Positions 27,310 through 36,445 of a stretch of 45,585 bases of DNA are shown piece after piece (position 1 is the first letter of the stretch; every line of letters begins with the position of its first letter). The translations under genes and the position numbers were made by a program. The notes beneath the pieces are model-generated. The model was not told the DNA's origin. It was given only the letters and a program-made list of their open reading frames with translations, and did not search any database. The stretch comes from an uncultured Candidatus Pelagibacter sp. GTDB taxonomy: Bacteria; Pseudomonadota; Alphaproteobacteria; Pelagibacterales; Pelagibacteraceae. Location of the stretch: contig CAJQRT010000006.1 of NCBI GenBank assembly GCA_905612335.1, positions 1 through 45,585 of the forward strand, given 5' to 3'.

Positions 27310-28040
27310 TAACTAAAAATATTATAATTGATAATGTTAAGACAATTTTTTATGCTTTAGTAATAGCTATTGTTATCAGATCTCTTTTTATTCAACCATT
27401 TTACATTCCCTCATCATCAATGGAACCAACACTTTTAATTGGTGATAGATTGTTTGTTACGAAGTATTCTTACGGTTACAGTAAGCATTCTTTCCCTTTT
27501 AGCCCACCAATAATAAATGGAAGGCTATTTTCTAAGAAACCTAAGGTTGGTGATGTTATTGTTTTTAAAACACCAGCTGATAATAGGACTGATTATATCA
27601 AAAGACTAATTGGCCTACCAGGTGATAATATTCAATTCATTAACGGTGATCTTTTTGTAAACAATAATCAAATATTAAAATCCAGTACTTCCCAAAATGA
27701 TAAAATTTATTGTGGAAAACAAACTATAGATGTTAATACATTTGAGGAAAAACTTCCAAATGGCAAAACACATACCAGTGTATATTTAAAAAGTTATAGT
27801 TTTCAAAATTCTGATAATTTTAAAGTCCCTTCTCAACACTACTTTTTTTTAGGTGACAACAGAGACTGCTCTAAAGATAGTAGATATTTGACTAGTGTCG
27901 GTTATGTTCATGAAGACAATTTAGTAGGTAAAGCTCAATTTATTTTTTTCTCTTCCGATTTTAGAATCGGAAGTATTTTTTCTTTTTGGAAATGGCATAA
28001 AACAATAAGATTTGACAGGTTTTTTAAGAAAATTATTTAA
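27306..28040 (+). CDS. lepB: Signal peptidase I
   Basis: 244 aa inner-membrane protease that removes Sec signal peptides. One N-terminal membrane segment (residues 14-30) is followed by box B with catalytic S38 in PSSSMEPTLLIGD, and the general-base lysine K99 in DYIKRLIGLPGD. The C-terminal box has FFLGDNRDCSKDSR. It is coupled to acpS by an ATGA overlap and to rnc by a one-base overlap. Confidence 0.96.
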   Translation: MITKNIIIDNVKTIFYALVIAIVIRSLFIQPFYIPSSSMEPTLLIGDRLFVTKYSYGYSKHSFPFSPPIINGRLFSKKPKVGDVIVFKTPADNRTDYIKRLIGLPGDNIQFINGDLFVNNNQILKSSTSQNDKIYCGKQTIDVNTFEEKLPNGKTHTSVYLKSYSFQNSDNFKVPSQHYFFLGDNRDCSKDSRYLTSVGYVHEDNLVGKAQFIFFSSDFRIGSIFSFWKWHKTIRFDRFFKKII

Positions 28041-28708
28041 TGAAAATTAATCCCACAACATTAGAAAAAAAATTAAAATTAAAGTTTTCTGATCCAAAAA
28101 TTTTTATTAAAAGCCTAACACACAAAAGTTTTGACTCAATAAACAATAATGAAAAAATTGAATTTTTAGGAGATAGAGTTTTAGGTCTTATTATCGCAAA
28201 AAAATTGCTAGAACTTTATCCTGAAGAAAGAGAAGGGGTTTTAGATAAAAAATTTGCTTCATTAGTAAATAAAAAAAAATGTCTAGAAATTGCTAAAAAA
28301 ATTGAATTAGAAAAATATATTTTAGTTTTAAACCCTAAAAATAAAAAAATTGAAATTGAAGATAAAATAGTAGCGGACTGCTTGGAGGCTGTAATTGGAG
28401 CGATTTACCTTGATAAAGGTTTAAATTTCACTGAAAAATTTATTCTCAATTTATGGAGCGAGCATATTACAGCGAGCGTTGTAACTCAAATTGATGCAAA
28501 GACAAAACTCCAAGAATACTCGCTTAAAATTTTTAAAGTTTTACCTATTTATAAGTTAATATCTAATACTGGGCCTCGACATAAACCACTCTTTGAAGTT
28601 GCTGTTAAATTAAAGAATACTAAATTCTTCACAGCAGAGGGGTCTTCAAAAAAAGACGCAGAACAGAATGCTGCTTTTTTATGCTTTGAGGATGTTTTTA
28701 AAAAATGA
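28040..28708 (+). CDS. rnc: Ribonuclease III
   Basis: 222 aa double-strand-specific RNase for rRNA and mRNA processing. The RNase III signature is NEKIEFLGDRVLGLIIA near residue 36; the second catalytic cluster is ADCLEAVIGAIYLD near residue 113. A C-terminal double-stranded RNA-binding domain runs from DAKTKLQEYSLK to the end. Its TGA overlaps the recO ATG by four bases, so no era gene lies between rnc and recO, unlike the usual rnc-era-recO order. Confidence 0.96.
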   Translation: MKINPTTLEKKLKLKFSDPKIFIKSLTHKSFDSINNNEKIEFLGDRVLGLIIAKKLLELYPEEREGVLDKKFASLVNKKKCLEIAKKIELEKYILVLNPKNKKIEIEDKIVADCLEAVIGAIYLDKGLNFTEKFILNLWSEHITASVVTQIDAKTKLQEYSLKIFKVLPIYKLISNTGPRHKPLFEVAVKLKNTKFFTAEGSSKKDAEQNAAFLCFEDVFKK

Positions 28709-29385
28709 ATTGGGATGATAGCGCTTATTTAGTTTCCAAAAATAGATACAGTGAAAATTCAATAATTGCTGAAGTTTTTACAGAAAATCATGGAAAAATT
28801 TCAGGGATAATTTTTGGTGGTACATCAAAGAAAATTAAAAATTATTTACAAATTGGCAATAAAATTTATGTAAACTATAATTCTAAAAGTGTTACTAGAA
28901 TTGGTTATTTTAAAATAGAAATTTTAAAAGCTTTAACTCCACTCTATTTTGACGAAAATCAAAAACTATCCTGTATTACCTCAGCTATGCATCTTATAAA
29001 GCTTCTTACGGCTGAAGCTCAATCTAATAAAGAAATTTTTAAATTAATTGATACATTTTTTGAAATATTAACTTCTGATAACTGGATACAAAAATATATT
29101 TTCTGGGAGTTGGAACTGTTAAAATTATTGGGATATGATTTAGAACTAAAAAATATGGTTGAAAAAGAGATTATTAACAATGAAACTAATTATTATGTTA
29201 AATCTTCGACTGAGAAAAAAAACATTCCAAATTTTTTAATAGATGAAAACAATCTTAACGTTAATTTAAAAAATTTACTCAAAGGTCTAAAACTTGTTAG
29301 TGATTACCTTGAAAAAAGTATTCTAAAACCTAATAATTTAAACCTTCCAACTTCTAGGACTAATTTTATTAATCTTTTAAAATAA
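28705..29385 (+). CDS. recO: DNA repair protein RecO
   Basis: 226 aa recombination mediator that helps load RecA with RecR. The N-terminal OB-fold domain is recognisable (DSAYLVSKNRYSENSIIAEVFTENHGKISGIIFGGTSKK), followed by an alpha-helical C-terminal domain with FWELELLKLLGYDLEL. Metal-binding cysteines seen in many homologues at that point are absent. It is read from the ATGA overlap with rnc and ends base-to-base against the convergent hemB stop. Confidence 0.9.
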   Translation: MNWDDSAYLVSKNRYSENSIIAEVFTENHGKISGIIFGGTSKKIKNYLQIGNKIYVNYNSKSVTRIGYFKIEILKALTPLYFDENQKLSCITSAMHLIKLLTAEAQSNKEIFKLIDTFFEILTSDNWIQKYIFWELELLKLLGYDLELKNMVEKEIINNETNYYVKSSTEKKNIPNFLIDENNLNVNLKNLLKGLKLVSDYLEKSILKPNNLNLPTSRTNFINLLK

Positions 29386-30375
29386 TTATTTGATTAAATC
29401 GTTAATTCTATCGGCGTAATAGCTTACTATAGCGTTTGCTCCAGCTCTTTTAAAAGAAATCAAACTCTCTAATACAGAGCCTTTATCAATTAGACCTTTT
29501 TTAATACTATTACTTAATAGTGAGTATTCACCTGAGACTTGATAGGCTAGAACAGGAATCTTAAAATTATCTTTAACAGTTTTAATTATGTCTAGATAGG
29601 GCATACCAGGTTTAACCATAACCATATCAGCCCCTTCTTTAATATCTAGAGCTACCTCTCGTATTGACTCGTCACTGTTTCTAAAGTCCATTTGGTAATT
29701 TTTCTTATCACCCTTTAATAAACCTTTTGAACCAACCGCATCTCTGAACGGTCCATAAAAGCTTGAAGCATATTTTACCGCATAAGAAAGTAGCTGAACC
29801 ATTTCATGTCCTTCTTTATCCAAAGCTTCTCTTATTTTACCAATTCTTCCATCCATCATGTCTGATGGAGCCAGAACATCACAACCTATCTCTGCTTGTA
29901 ACAATGATTGGTTTATTAAGACTTCAATAGTTTCGTCATTTAATACGTAGCCTGACTTTATTAAACCATCATGACCATGAGAGGTGTAGGGATCTAAAGC
30001 TACATCACACATAATACCAATTTCATTTTTATATCTTTTTTTAATATATCGAATGGCTTTACAAACAAGATTATCCTCATTTAAAGCTTCAGTTCCAATA
30101 TCATTTTTTTTTCTTTTGTTTGTATAAGGGAATAATGCAACCATAGGTATTCTATTTTTGATTGCTCTATCAACAATAAATCCAAGCTTATCAATTGTGT
30201 ATCTATAAACATCAGGCATCGTTTTAATTGATTGTTTTATATTTTTTCCATCAATTAAGAATATAGGTAATATAAAATCACTAGATGAAAGGCTATTCTC
30301 TTGAATTAATCTTCTAGACCAATCATTTTTACGACTACGTCTAAGTCTTAAATTTGGATAATTTCCTGTAATCAT
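29386..30375 (-). CDS. hemB: Delta-aminolevulinic acid dehydratase (porphobilinogen synthase)
   Basis: 329 aa enzyme joining two 5-aminolevulinates into porphobilinogen for heme. The metal-switch region reads MCDVALDPYTSHGHDG, with Asp in place of the zinc-binding cysteines, so this is the Mg/K-dependent type common in alphaproteobacteria. The second Schiff-base lysine lies in DMVMVKPGMPYLDII. It is convergent with recO (0-base gap) and divergent from the 2OG-oxygenase-like gene over a 73-base spacer. Heme made here feeds the heme A synthase encoded at 43345. Confidence 0.97.
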   Translation of the reverse strand: MITGNYPNLRLRRSRKNDWSRRLIQENSLSSSDFILPIFLIDGKNIKQSIKTMPDVYRYTIDKLGFIVDRAIKNRIPMVALFPYTNKRKKNDIGTEALNEDNLVCKAIRYIKKRYKNEIGIMCDVALDPYTSHGHDGLIKSGYVLNDETIEVLINQSLLQAEIGCDVLAPSDMMDGRIGKIREALDKEGHEMVQLLSYAVKYASSFYGPFRDAVGSKGLLKGDKKNYQMDFRNSDESIREVALDIKEGADMVMVKPGMPYLDIIKTVKDNFKIPVLAYQVSGEYSLLSNSIKKGLIDKGSVLESLISFKRAGANAIVSYYADRINDLIK

Positions 30376-30407
30376 GTTTAAATCTACTTTTAAAATGCGA
30401 CAAATGT

Positions 30408-30437
30408 ATTATACAAATATATATTAAAAAGGGTAAA
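30408..30437 (-). promoter_or_regulatory. Probable hemB promoter
   Basis: Reading the minus strand, TTTACC (30437-30432) and a perfect TATAAT (30413-30408) are separated by 18 bases. Transcription would begin about 25 bases upstream of the hemB ATG. The same spacer must also carry the promoter of the divergent gene at 30449, for which AT-rich but no convincing hexamers are visible. Confidence 0.5.
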
Positions 30438-30448
30438 AAACAATCAAC

Positions 30449-31090
30449 ATGAACAAAGATAACAAAAATATTGTAAACTTAGATCTAAAAAAAGAAGAAA
30501 AAATTTTAGATTTTAGTGACTTTCAAAAACAAAATATCAAATTTGATATTAATAAATTACAGGAAGCTTACAGTCAGATTGTTCAAACAAAAAAATTTGA
30601 TGATGGTGGGGGTATTGCCCACTTTGGAGCCATTTCTCTAACACAAATTCCTGGTGATCCAGATTCTGTAAAGGGAAGTAAGGCTAGAGGTGTTTATTGG
30701 ACTATGCCAGACAAGTCGGGCAAAGAAGTTTCAAGAGATGTCACAGTTGATGAATCTTCCTACTCTGAGTTTATAAAGGATTATGAAAATACTTATTTCA
30801 AAGAAGTATTTGATACACTTTCCTCAAAATATAAATTAGGTAGAGTAAGAATATTGTTAAAAGAACCTAGATCTACACTAAGTTGGCACAGAGATCCGGA
30901 ACCAAGATTACATATTCCAATAATTACTAATCCTGGTGCCATTATGGTAGTAGATCATGTTGCTAAACATATGCCTGCAGATGGATCTGTTTGGGTTACT
31001 AATAATACAAAATACCATAATGCTTTTAACGGTGGTGAAGAAAATCGAATTCACTTAGTAGCTTGTGTCTTAGATTATAAGTTTAATTAG
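30449..31090 (+). CDS. Aspartyl/asparaginyl beta-hydroxylase-like Fe(II)/2-oxoglutarate dioxygenase family protein
   Basis: 213 aa cytosolic protein without signal peptide or membrane segment. The C-terminal half carries a double-stranded beta-helix oxygenase pattern: an H147-R-D149 motif (LSWHRDPEPRLHIPI), a distal histidine H190 (TKYHNAFN) and R200-I-H202 (ENRIHLVACVLDY), which would bind 2-oxoglutarate. This matches the aspartyl/asparaginyl beta-hydroxylase-type family, whose bacterial members modify proteins, peptides or small molecules. The N-terminal part (FDDGGGIAHFGAISLTQIPGD, ARGVYWTMPD) is unfamiliar to me. It lies two bases upstream of rpiB, ahead of glyA-nrdR-rib. Substrate unknown. 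Confidence 0.7.
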   Translation: MNKDNKNIVNLDLKKEEKILDFSDFQKQNIKFDINKLQEAYSQIVQTKKFDDGGGIAHFGAISLTQIPGDPDSVKGSKARGVYWTMPDKSGKEVSRDVTVDESSYSEFIKDYENTYFKEVFDTLSSKYKLGRVRILLKEPRSTLSWHRDPEPRLHIPIITNPGAIMVVDHVAKHMPADGSVWVTNNTKYHNAFNGGEENRIHLVACVLDYKFN

Positions 31091-31091
31091 T

Positions 31092-31517
31092 TTGAAAAAA
31101 ATATTTTTATCATCTGATCATGCTGGTTATAAGTTAAAAGAAAATATTAAATTTCATTTAGATAAACAAAAAATTAACTACACAGACTTAGGTCCTTTCA
31201 ATAGTGATAAAGTTGATTATCCAGATTATGCTCATAAAGTAGCTAAAAAAGTTAAGACTAATAATAATCATGCTGGAATACTAATTTGTGGATCTGGCAT
31301 GGGTATGAATATTGCGGCAAATAGACATAAAAATATACGTGCAGCTCAGTGTTTTAATTTAAAATCCACTAAATTATCAAGATTGCATAACGATGCAAAT
31401 ATCATTACATTAGGATCAAGGCTGCTTACTAAAAAAAATGCTTTAAATTGTGTTAGTGTTTTTTTAAATACAAAGTTTGAAGGTGGAAGACACGCAAAAA
31501 GAATTAAGAAAATTTAA
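31092..31517 (+). CDS. rpiB: Ribose-5-phosphate isomerase B
   Basis: 141 aa RpiB/LacAB-type sugar-phosphate isomerase that interconverts ribose 5-phosphate and ribulose 5-phosphate. Motifs are [13 protein letters not shown] at the start, [13 protein letters not shown], and [26 protein letters not shown] containing the catalytic cysteine. It starts at TTG 31092, since the conserved N-terminus begins right there and no ATG is near. Ribulose 5-phosphate made here is the substrate of the RibB protein encoded downstream. Confidence 0.95.
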   Translation: MKKIFLSSDHAGYKLKENIKFHLDKQKINYTDLGPFNSDKVDYPDYAHKVAKKVKTNNNHAGILICGSGMGMNIAANRHKNIRAAQCFNLKSTKLSRLHNDANIITLGSRLLTKKNALNCVSVFLNTKFEGGRHAKRIKKI

Positions 31518-31519
31518 TT

Positions 31520-32830
31520 ATGTCTAGTGAAAAAAATTATCTAAATGACAGTTATAAAAGTTTTTTTGAAGACAGCTTATCTGTAGCAGATCCAGAATTA
31601 CATAAAGCAATCAGCGATGAATTAAAAAGACAACAACAGCATATAGAATTAATTGCTTCTGAAAATATTGTTTCACAGGCTGTTCTAGAGGCGCAAGGAT
31701 CTGTCTTAACAAATAAATATGCAGAAGGGTATCCTGGAAAAAGATACTACAATGGATGTGAGCATGTTGATGTTGCTGAAAATTTAGCAATTGAAAGATT
31801 GAAAAAATTATTTGATTGTAAATTTGCAAACGCTCAACCACATTCTGGAGCCCAAGCAAATGGAGCTGTATTTTTAGCACTATTAAATCCAGGTGATACA
31901 TTTATGGGAATGAGTCTAAATTCTGGTGGACATATTACACATGGGTTAAAGATTTCAATGTCTGGTAAATGGTTTAACCCAATAGGGTATGATGTTGATA
32001 AAGAATCTGAACTTATTGATTATGATAATGTTGAGAGACTTGCATTAGAACATAAACCAAAACTTATAATCTGTGGTGGGAGTGCTTACTCAAGAGTAAT
32101 AGACTTTAAGAGATTTAGAGAGATTGCCGATAAAGTAGGAGCATATCTTATGGTAGATATGGCTCATTTTTCAGGTTTAGTTGCTGGTAAAGGGTATCCA
32201 AATCCCTGTGATCATGCACATGTAGTTACGTCAACAACTCATAAAGTATTTAGAAGTGCGAGAGGTGGAATTATTTTAACTAATCACGAAGACTTAGCAA
32301 AAAAATTTAACACAGCAGTATTCCCTGGTTATCAAGGTGGACCATTAATGCATGTAATTGCTGCAAAGGCTGCTGGTTTTTTAGAAGCATTAAGACCTGA
32401 TTTTAAAGATTATATCAAATCAGTTTTAGCTAACGCTAAAATTTTATCAGAAACACTTAAAAACAATGGATTTAAGATTTATTCTGGTGGAACAGACACA
32501 CACTTAATGTTGGTTGATCTGAGACCTTTCAATGTTAAAGGTAATTTGGCAGCCGAAAGTCTTTCAAGAGCTTATATTACCTGTAATAAGAATGGAATAC
32601 CTTTCGATTCAGAAAAGCCAATGATTACATCCGGTATAAGATTAGGTACTCAAGCAGCAACTACCAGAGGTTTTGGATTAAAGGAATTTGAAAAAGTAGG
32701 AGAATTAATAACTAAAGTTGTAAAAGGTTTATCTGACAATCCTGAAGACAACAGTAAAATTGAAGAAGAAGTTAGAAATGAAGTTGTAGAGCTTACTTCT
32801 CACTTCCCAATATATAAAAATTTAAAATAA
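31520..32830 (+). CDS. glyA: Serine hydroxymethyltransferase
   Basis: 436 aa PLP enzyme converting serine and THF to glycine and methylene-THF, or the reverse. The PLP lysine is K242 in [48 protein letters not shown] and [12 protein letters not shown] are further family marks. It connects to the glycine and methylene-THF made by sarcosine oxidase in the same window. It lies two bases after rpiB, and its last base is shared with the nrdR start, as in the widespread glyA-nrdR-rib order. No riboswitch fits in the two-base gap upstream. Confidence 0.98.
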   Translation: MSSEKNYLNDSYKSFFEDSLSVADPELHKAISDELKRQQQHIELIASENIVSQAVLEAQGSVLTNKYAEGYPGKRYYNGCEHVDVAENLAIERLKKLFDCKFANAQPHSGAQANGAVFLALLNPGDTFMGMSLNSGGHITHGLKISMSGKWFNPIGYDVDKESELIDYDNVERLALEHKPKLIICGGSAYSRVIDFKRFREIADKVGAYLMVDMAHFSGLVAGKGYPNPCDHAHVVTSTTHKVFRSARGGIILTNHEDLAKKFNTAVFPGYQGGPLMHVIAAKAAGFLEALRPDFKDYIKSVLANAKILSETLKNNGFKIYSGGTDTHLMLVDLRPFNVKGNLAAESLSRAYITCNKNGIPFDSEKPMITSGIRLGTQAATTRGFGLKEFEKVGELITKVVKGLSDNPEDNSKIEEEVRNEVVELTSHFPIYKNLK

Positions 32831-33288
32831 TGATTTGTTCGATTTGTAAAAAAGGTGAAACATCAGTCGTAGACTCTAGACCTACAGAAGATGGTACCGC
32901 CATAAGAAGAAGAAGACTTTGTGTATGTGGAGCAAGATTTACCACTTTTGAAAGAGTTCAATTTAGAGAAATAATGGTTATCAAAAAAAATGGTAGAAAA
33001 TCATCTTTTGATCGAGATAAACTATCTAAATCTATTTATATAGCACTCAAGAAGAGACCGATAGATACCGAAACAGCAGAAAAGTTTATTAGTCGAACTT
33101 CAAGAGCATTAGAAGAGCTTGGTCAAAGTGAAATTTCATCAAATACAATTGGCACATTGGTTATGGAAGGTCTGAAAGATCTTGATCCTGTTGCCTATGT
33201 TAGATTTGCCTCTGTTTATAGAAACTTTAGAGAAGAAAAAGACTTTGTGCAATTCGTGGACAAATTAGATGTCTACAAGAAAAGATAA
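32830..33288 (+). CDS. nrdR: Transcriptional repressor NrdR
   Basis: 152 aa ATP-cone repressor of ribonucleotide reductase genes. The N-terminal zinc ribbon starts [18 protein letters not shown], followed by [19 protein letters not shown]. The ATP-cone follows ([47 protein letters not shown]). The second zinc knuckle reads C-V-C where the family has C-x-x-C, a one-residue shortening confirmed in the nucleotides (tgt gta tgt gga). It overlaps glyA by one base and ribD by 20 bases. Confidence 0.95.
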   Translation: MICSICKKGETSVVDSRPTEDGTAIRRRRLCVCGARFTTFERVQFREIMVIKKNGRKSSFDRDKLSKSIYIALKKRPIDTETAEKFISRTSRALEELGQSEISSNTIGTLVMEGLKDLDPVAYVRFASVYRNFREEKDFVQFVDKLDVYKKR

Positions 33289-34375
33289 ATTCTCAAAAAA
33301 AGATAAAAAATATATGAGTCTTGCTTTAAGTTTAGCAAATGCTCGTCATGGTCTTACTGGTGAAAATCCATCAGTAGGATGTGTAATTGTTAAAAATGAT
33401 GAAATAATTTCTATTGGACAAACAGGTTACAATGGCACGCCCCATGCTGAATTTAATGCTATTAAAAATTCAAATGAAAATCTAGAAGGTGCAAAAATGT
33501 ATGTAACACTTGAACCTTGTAGTCATTATGGAAAAACTCCTCCGTGCACAAATAATATAATTAAAAGTAGAATTAAAGAAGTTGTGTATGCGGTAGAAGA
33601 TATTGATAAAAAAGTCAAAGGTAAAACTTTAAAGATTCTTCAATCTAAAGATATTTTAGTAAAAAAAAATTTACTTAAAAATGAAGTTAATAACTTTTAT
33701 ATACCTTATTTTTTTAATAGAAAAAATAATCTTCCTTACGTTACTGGTAAAATTGCAATTTCTAAAAATAATTTAATATATAGCAAAGGGACAAAAAGAA
33801 TTACTGATATTCACTCTGATAAATTGACACATTTTTTAAGATATAAAAATGATTCTTTGATGATTTCATATAAAACTTTGAATCAAGATAATCCCAAGTT
33901 AGATTGTAGACTAAAAGGTCTGAATAAATTTTCACCAAAAAGAATTATTTTAGATAATAATTTGGAAACAAATATAAACTCTCATATTTTTAGAACTGCT
34001 AATAAAACTAATACCATCACTTTTTATAATAATGTTAATAAAAAAAAAATTACTTTATTTAAAAAAAAAGGCATCCAATTAATTAAGTCAAATTTAATTA
34101 AAAATAGTTATTTTGATTTGAAACTTGTTCTTAAGAAGCTTTATAAAATCGGAATTAGAAATATTTTAGTTGAAGGTGGTGATGATTTATCTTCTAGCTT
34201 TTTAAAAAATAAATTATTTAATGAATTTTACCTATTTAAAAGTCAAAAAAATTTATCAAAATTAGTTGCTTATAAAGATTTTAATTGCTTTAAATACTTG
34301 TCACAAAATTATAAAAATAAAAAAAAAATTAATACATCATTAGGAAAAGATTCAATCACACTTTATAAAAGATAA
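33269..34375 (+). CDS. ribD: Bifunctional riboflavin deaminase/reductase RibD
   Basis: 368 aa; second and third steps of riboflavin synthesis. The N-terminal cytidine-deaminase-like domain has zinc ligands H59 (HAEFNAI, with E61), C84 and C93 in [12 protein letters not shown]. The C-terminal reductase domain is more divergent but keeps [10 protein letters not shown] and [14 protein letters not shown]. The start at 33269 overlaps nrdR; an internal ATG at codon 16 aligns equally well with many family starts. It is first of ribD-ribE-ribB-ribH. Confidence 0.94.
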   Translation: MSTRKDKFSKKDKKYMSLALSLANARHGLTGENPSVGCVIVKNDEIISIGQTGYNGTPHAEFNAIKNSNENLEGAKMYVTLEPCSHYGKTPPCTNNIIKSRIKEVVYAVEDIDKKVKGKTLKILQSKDILVKKNLLKNEVNNFYIPYFFNRKNNLPYVTGKIAISKNNLIYSKGTKRITDIHSDKLTHFLRYKNDSLMISYKTLNQDNPKLDCRLKGLNKFSPKRIILDNNLETNINSHIFRTANKTNTITFYNNVNKKKITLFKKKGIQLIKSNLIKNSYFDLKLVLKKLYKIGIRNILVEGGDDLSSSFLKNKLFNEFYLFKSQKNLSKLVAYKDFNCFKYLSQNYKNKKKINTSLGKDSITLYKR

Positions 34376-34376
34376 T

Positions 34377-34970
34377 ATGTTTAATGGAATAATATTTAAT
34401 CAAGGAGTTATTAAAAAGATTACTAAAAGAGATAAGGGTATTAATATCTTTATAAATTCAATTTTAAAACTGACTAAAAAAGACATTGGTGTTTCTGTTG
34501 CTTGTGACGGAGTTTGTCTAACACTAATATCAATTAAAAATAGATTAATGGAATTCTATTTATCTGACGAAACAATACAGAGATCAAAGTTTAAATTTTT
34601 AAAAATTAAAGATAATATTAACCTAGAACTGCCATTAAAATATGGTCAAAAAATATCTGGTCATATATGCCAAGGTCATGTTGATACGGTTGGTAAAATA
34701 TCAAATATTAAAAAAATTGATAAATCCTATTTGTTTGATTTCGAAATAATAAAAAAAGAAAGAAAAAACCTAATAGAAAAAGCTTCTATTTGTATTAATG
34801 GAATTTCTCTAACAATTTCTAAAGTAACCAAAAAAGGTTTTCAAGTTTGGGTTATTCCGCACACTTTTAAACTTACCAATTTATCTTCATTAAAAAAGAG
34901 CAGGCTAGTTAATATAGAGATAGATATCTTATCTAAATACGTTAGAAATTATTTTAATGAAAAAAAATAA
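34377..34970 (+). CDS. ribE: Riboflavin synthase alpha chain
   Basis: 197 aa protein with two tandem lumazine-binding barrels, dismutating two molecules of dimethyl-ribityllumazine into riboflavin. The first barrel starts MFNGIIFNQGVIKKI with VACDGVCLTL. The second starts GHICQGHVDTVGKI with ICINGISLTISK and ends FQVWVIPHTFKLTNL. One base follows the ribD stop. It overlaps the ribB gene by 14 bases. Confidence 0.94.
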   Translation: MFNGIIFNQGVIKKITKRDKGINIFINSILKLTKKDIGVSVACDGVCLTLISIKNRLMEFYLSDETIQRSKFKFLKIKDNINLELPLKYGQKISGHICQGHVDTVGKISNIKKIDKSYLFDFEIIKKERKNLIEKASICINGISLTISKVTKKGFQVWVIPHTFKLTNLSSLKKSRLVNIEIDILSKYVRNYFNEKK

Positions 34971-36057
34971 TTATGCATCAATTGAAAGTATAATTAATAT
35001 CGCAAAGAAGGGTGGTATGTTCATCTTAGTTGATGATGAGAAAAGAGAAAATGAAGGTGACTTAATAATATCAACCTCTGACTCAAGTTCTAAAAATATA
35101 AATTTTATGGCTAAATATGGTCGTGGATTAATTTGTCTTGCATTAGACAGCATTCAGGCAAAAAGATTAAATTTATCTTTAATGTCACCAATAAATCAAT
35201 CAAGAAATAAAACAGCTTTCACAATTTCTATAGAAGCAAAAAAAGGAATAACAACTGGGATTTCAGCAAAAGATAGAGCTAAGACAATTAAAATTGCCTC
35301 AAAGAAAAATGTAAATAAAAAAGATATTGTTTCACCTGGTCATATTTTTCCAATTATTGCAAAAGATGGAGGTGTTCTAGTAAGAGCTGGTCACACAGAA
35401 GCTTCTGTTGATATTTCAAAACTTGCTAAAAAAAATAACTCTGCAGTCATTTGTGAAATAATGAATGAAGATGGATCTATGGCCAAAGGTCAAGATTTAT
35501 TTAATTTTGCTAAAAAACATAATTTAAAAATTGGTAAGATTGAAGATCTTATTGCTTATCGTTTAAAAAAAGAAAAATTAATTAAACTTAAAAAACAATC
35601 TGATATTGAAGTTAAAAATCAGAAATATAAAATTAGAATTTATGAAAATCTTTTAGATGGATCTGAGCACTTTGCTCTAGTTAAAGGAAATATTAAAAAA
35701 GGGATAGTACCAAGAGTTAGAGTAATTTCATCTAATGTAGTTCAAAATTATTTAATCAATCAGCAATTACCAAATTCATTTGATAAAACTTTAAACTATT
35801 TTAAGAAATTTAATAACTGCGTTTTAGTTTTTATAAAAGATACAAACTTAAAATCTGTTACACAAACACTTAAGGATTATAAGAACAAAGATTTCTATAA
35901 AAAGGGAAATGATAAACTTATAAGAAATTATGGTATTGGGGCTCAAATAATTAAAGATTTAAAGATTAAAAATATGATATTAATTACCAAATCTCTTAAA
36001 AAAGTTATTGGTTTAGAGGGTTATGATATAAAGATTAACAAGCAGGAAATCATTTAA
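34957..36057 (+). CDS. ribB: 3,4-dihydroxy-2-butanone-4-phosphate synthase with degenerate GTP-cyclohydrolase-II-like domain (RibBX type)
   Basis: 366 aa two-domain protein. Residues 1-205 are a complete RibB domain: FILVDDEKRENEGDLI, GHIFPIIAKDGGVLVRAGHTEASVD and VICEIMNEDGSM, converting ribulose 5-phosphate to dihydroxybutanone phosphate. Residues 215-366 have the outline of GTP cyclohydrolase II (HFALVKGNI, RVRVISSNVV, YGIGAQIIKDLKIKNMILIT). They lack the zinc cysteines of the C...CDCG motif and the RQEGRGIGL loop, so this half is unlikely to open GTP. Proteins of this kind are known as RibBX. A separate RibA should exist elsewhere. It is usually annotated ribBA. Confidence 0.92.
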   Translation: MKKNNYASIESIINIAKKGGMFILVDDEKRENEGDLIISTSDSSSKNINFMAKYGRGLICLALDSIQAKRLNLSLMSPINQSRNKTAFTISIEAKKGITTGISAKDRAKTIKIASKKNVNKKDIVSPGHIFPIIAKDGGVLVRAGHTEASVDISKLAKKNNSAVICEIMNEDGSMAKGQDLFNFAKKHNLKIGKIEDLIAYRLKKEKLIKLKKQSDIEVKNQKYKIRIYENLLDGSEHFALVKGNIKKGIVPRVRVISSNVVQNYLINQQLPNSFDKTLNYFKKFNNCVLVFIKDTNLKSVTQTLKDYKNKDFYKKGNDKLIRNYGIGAQIIKDLKIKNMILITKSLKKVIGLEGYDIKINKQEII

Positions 36058-36443
36058 TGAAAAAAAAATATTTAATAGTTATTGCTGATTATTATAAAAA
36101 TATATCCAAAGGTTTGCTTAATAGTGCAAAGGAGATATTGCCTAAATCTAGTTTAATAAAAATTATTAATGTTCCAGGTGTTTTTGAAATACCAGTTACA
36201 ATTTCAAAGAATATTAAGAGGTATGATGCTTTTTTAGCTCTTGGTTGTGTTATTAAAGGCCAAACACCACACTTTGACTTTATTTCTCAAGCTTCAACTG
36301 ATGCAATAATGAAACTATCTATAGAATACAAAAAACCCATTGGTAATGGAATTATTACCTGCCTTAATATGCGTCAAGCTATAGCTAGGAAAAAAAAGGG
36401 AAGAGAAGCAGCTCAAGCTGTAATATCTGTCCTTTCTCAATAA
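36057..36443 (+). CDS. ribH: 6,7-dimethyl-8-ribityllumazine synthase, short form
   Basis: 128 aa penultimate riboflavin-pathway enzyme. The substrate sites are present: VPGVFEIPVTI, ALGCVIKGQTPHFDFIS (catalytic His in TPHF) and ITCLNMRQAIARKKKGREAAQ. The length is below the usual 140-160 aa; the N-terminal extension is missing and the family's NKG before EAA is KKGR. It overlaps ribB by one base and precedes nusB by two bases. Confidence 0.92.
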   Translation: MKKKYLIVIADYYKNISKGLLNSAKEILPKSSLIKIINVPGVFEIPVTISKNIKRYDAFLALGCVIKGQTPHFDFISQASTDAIMKLSIEYKKPIGNGIITCLNMRQAIARKKKGREAAQAVISVLSQ

Positions 36444-36445
36444 CA

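Noticed and set aside
31518..31519. Glycine riboswitch before glyA
   Set aside because: Only two bases separate rpiB from glyA, leaving no room for an aptamer.
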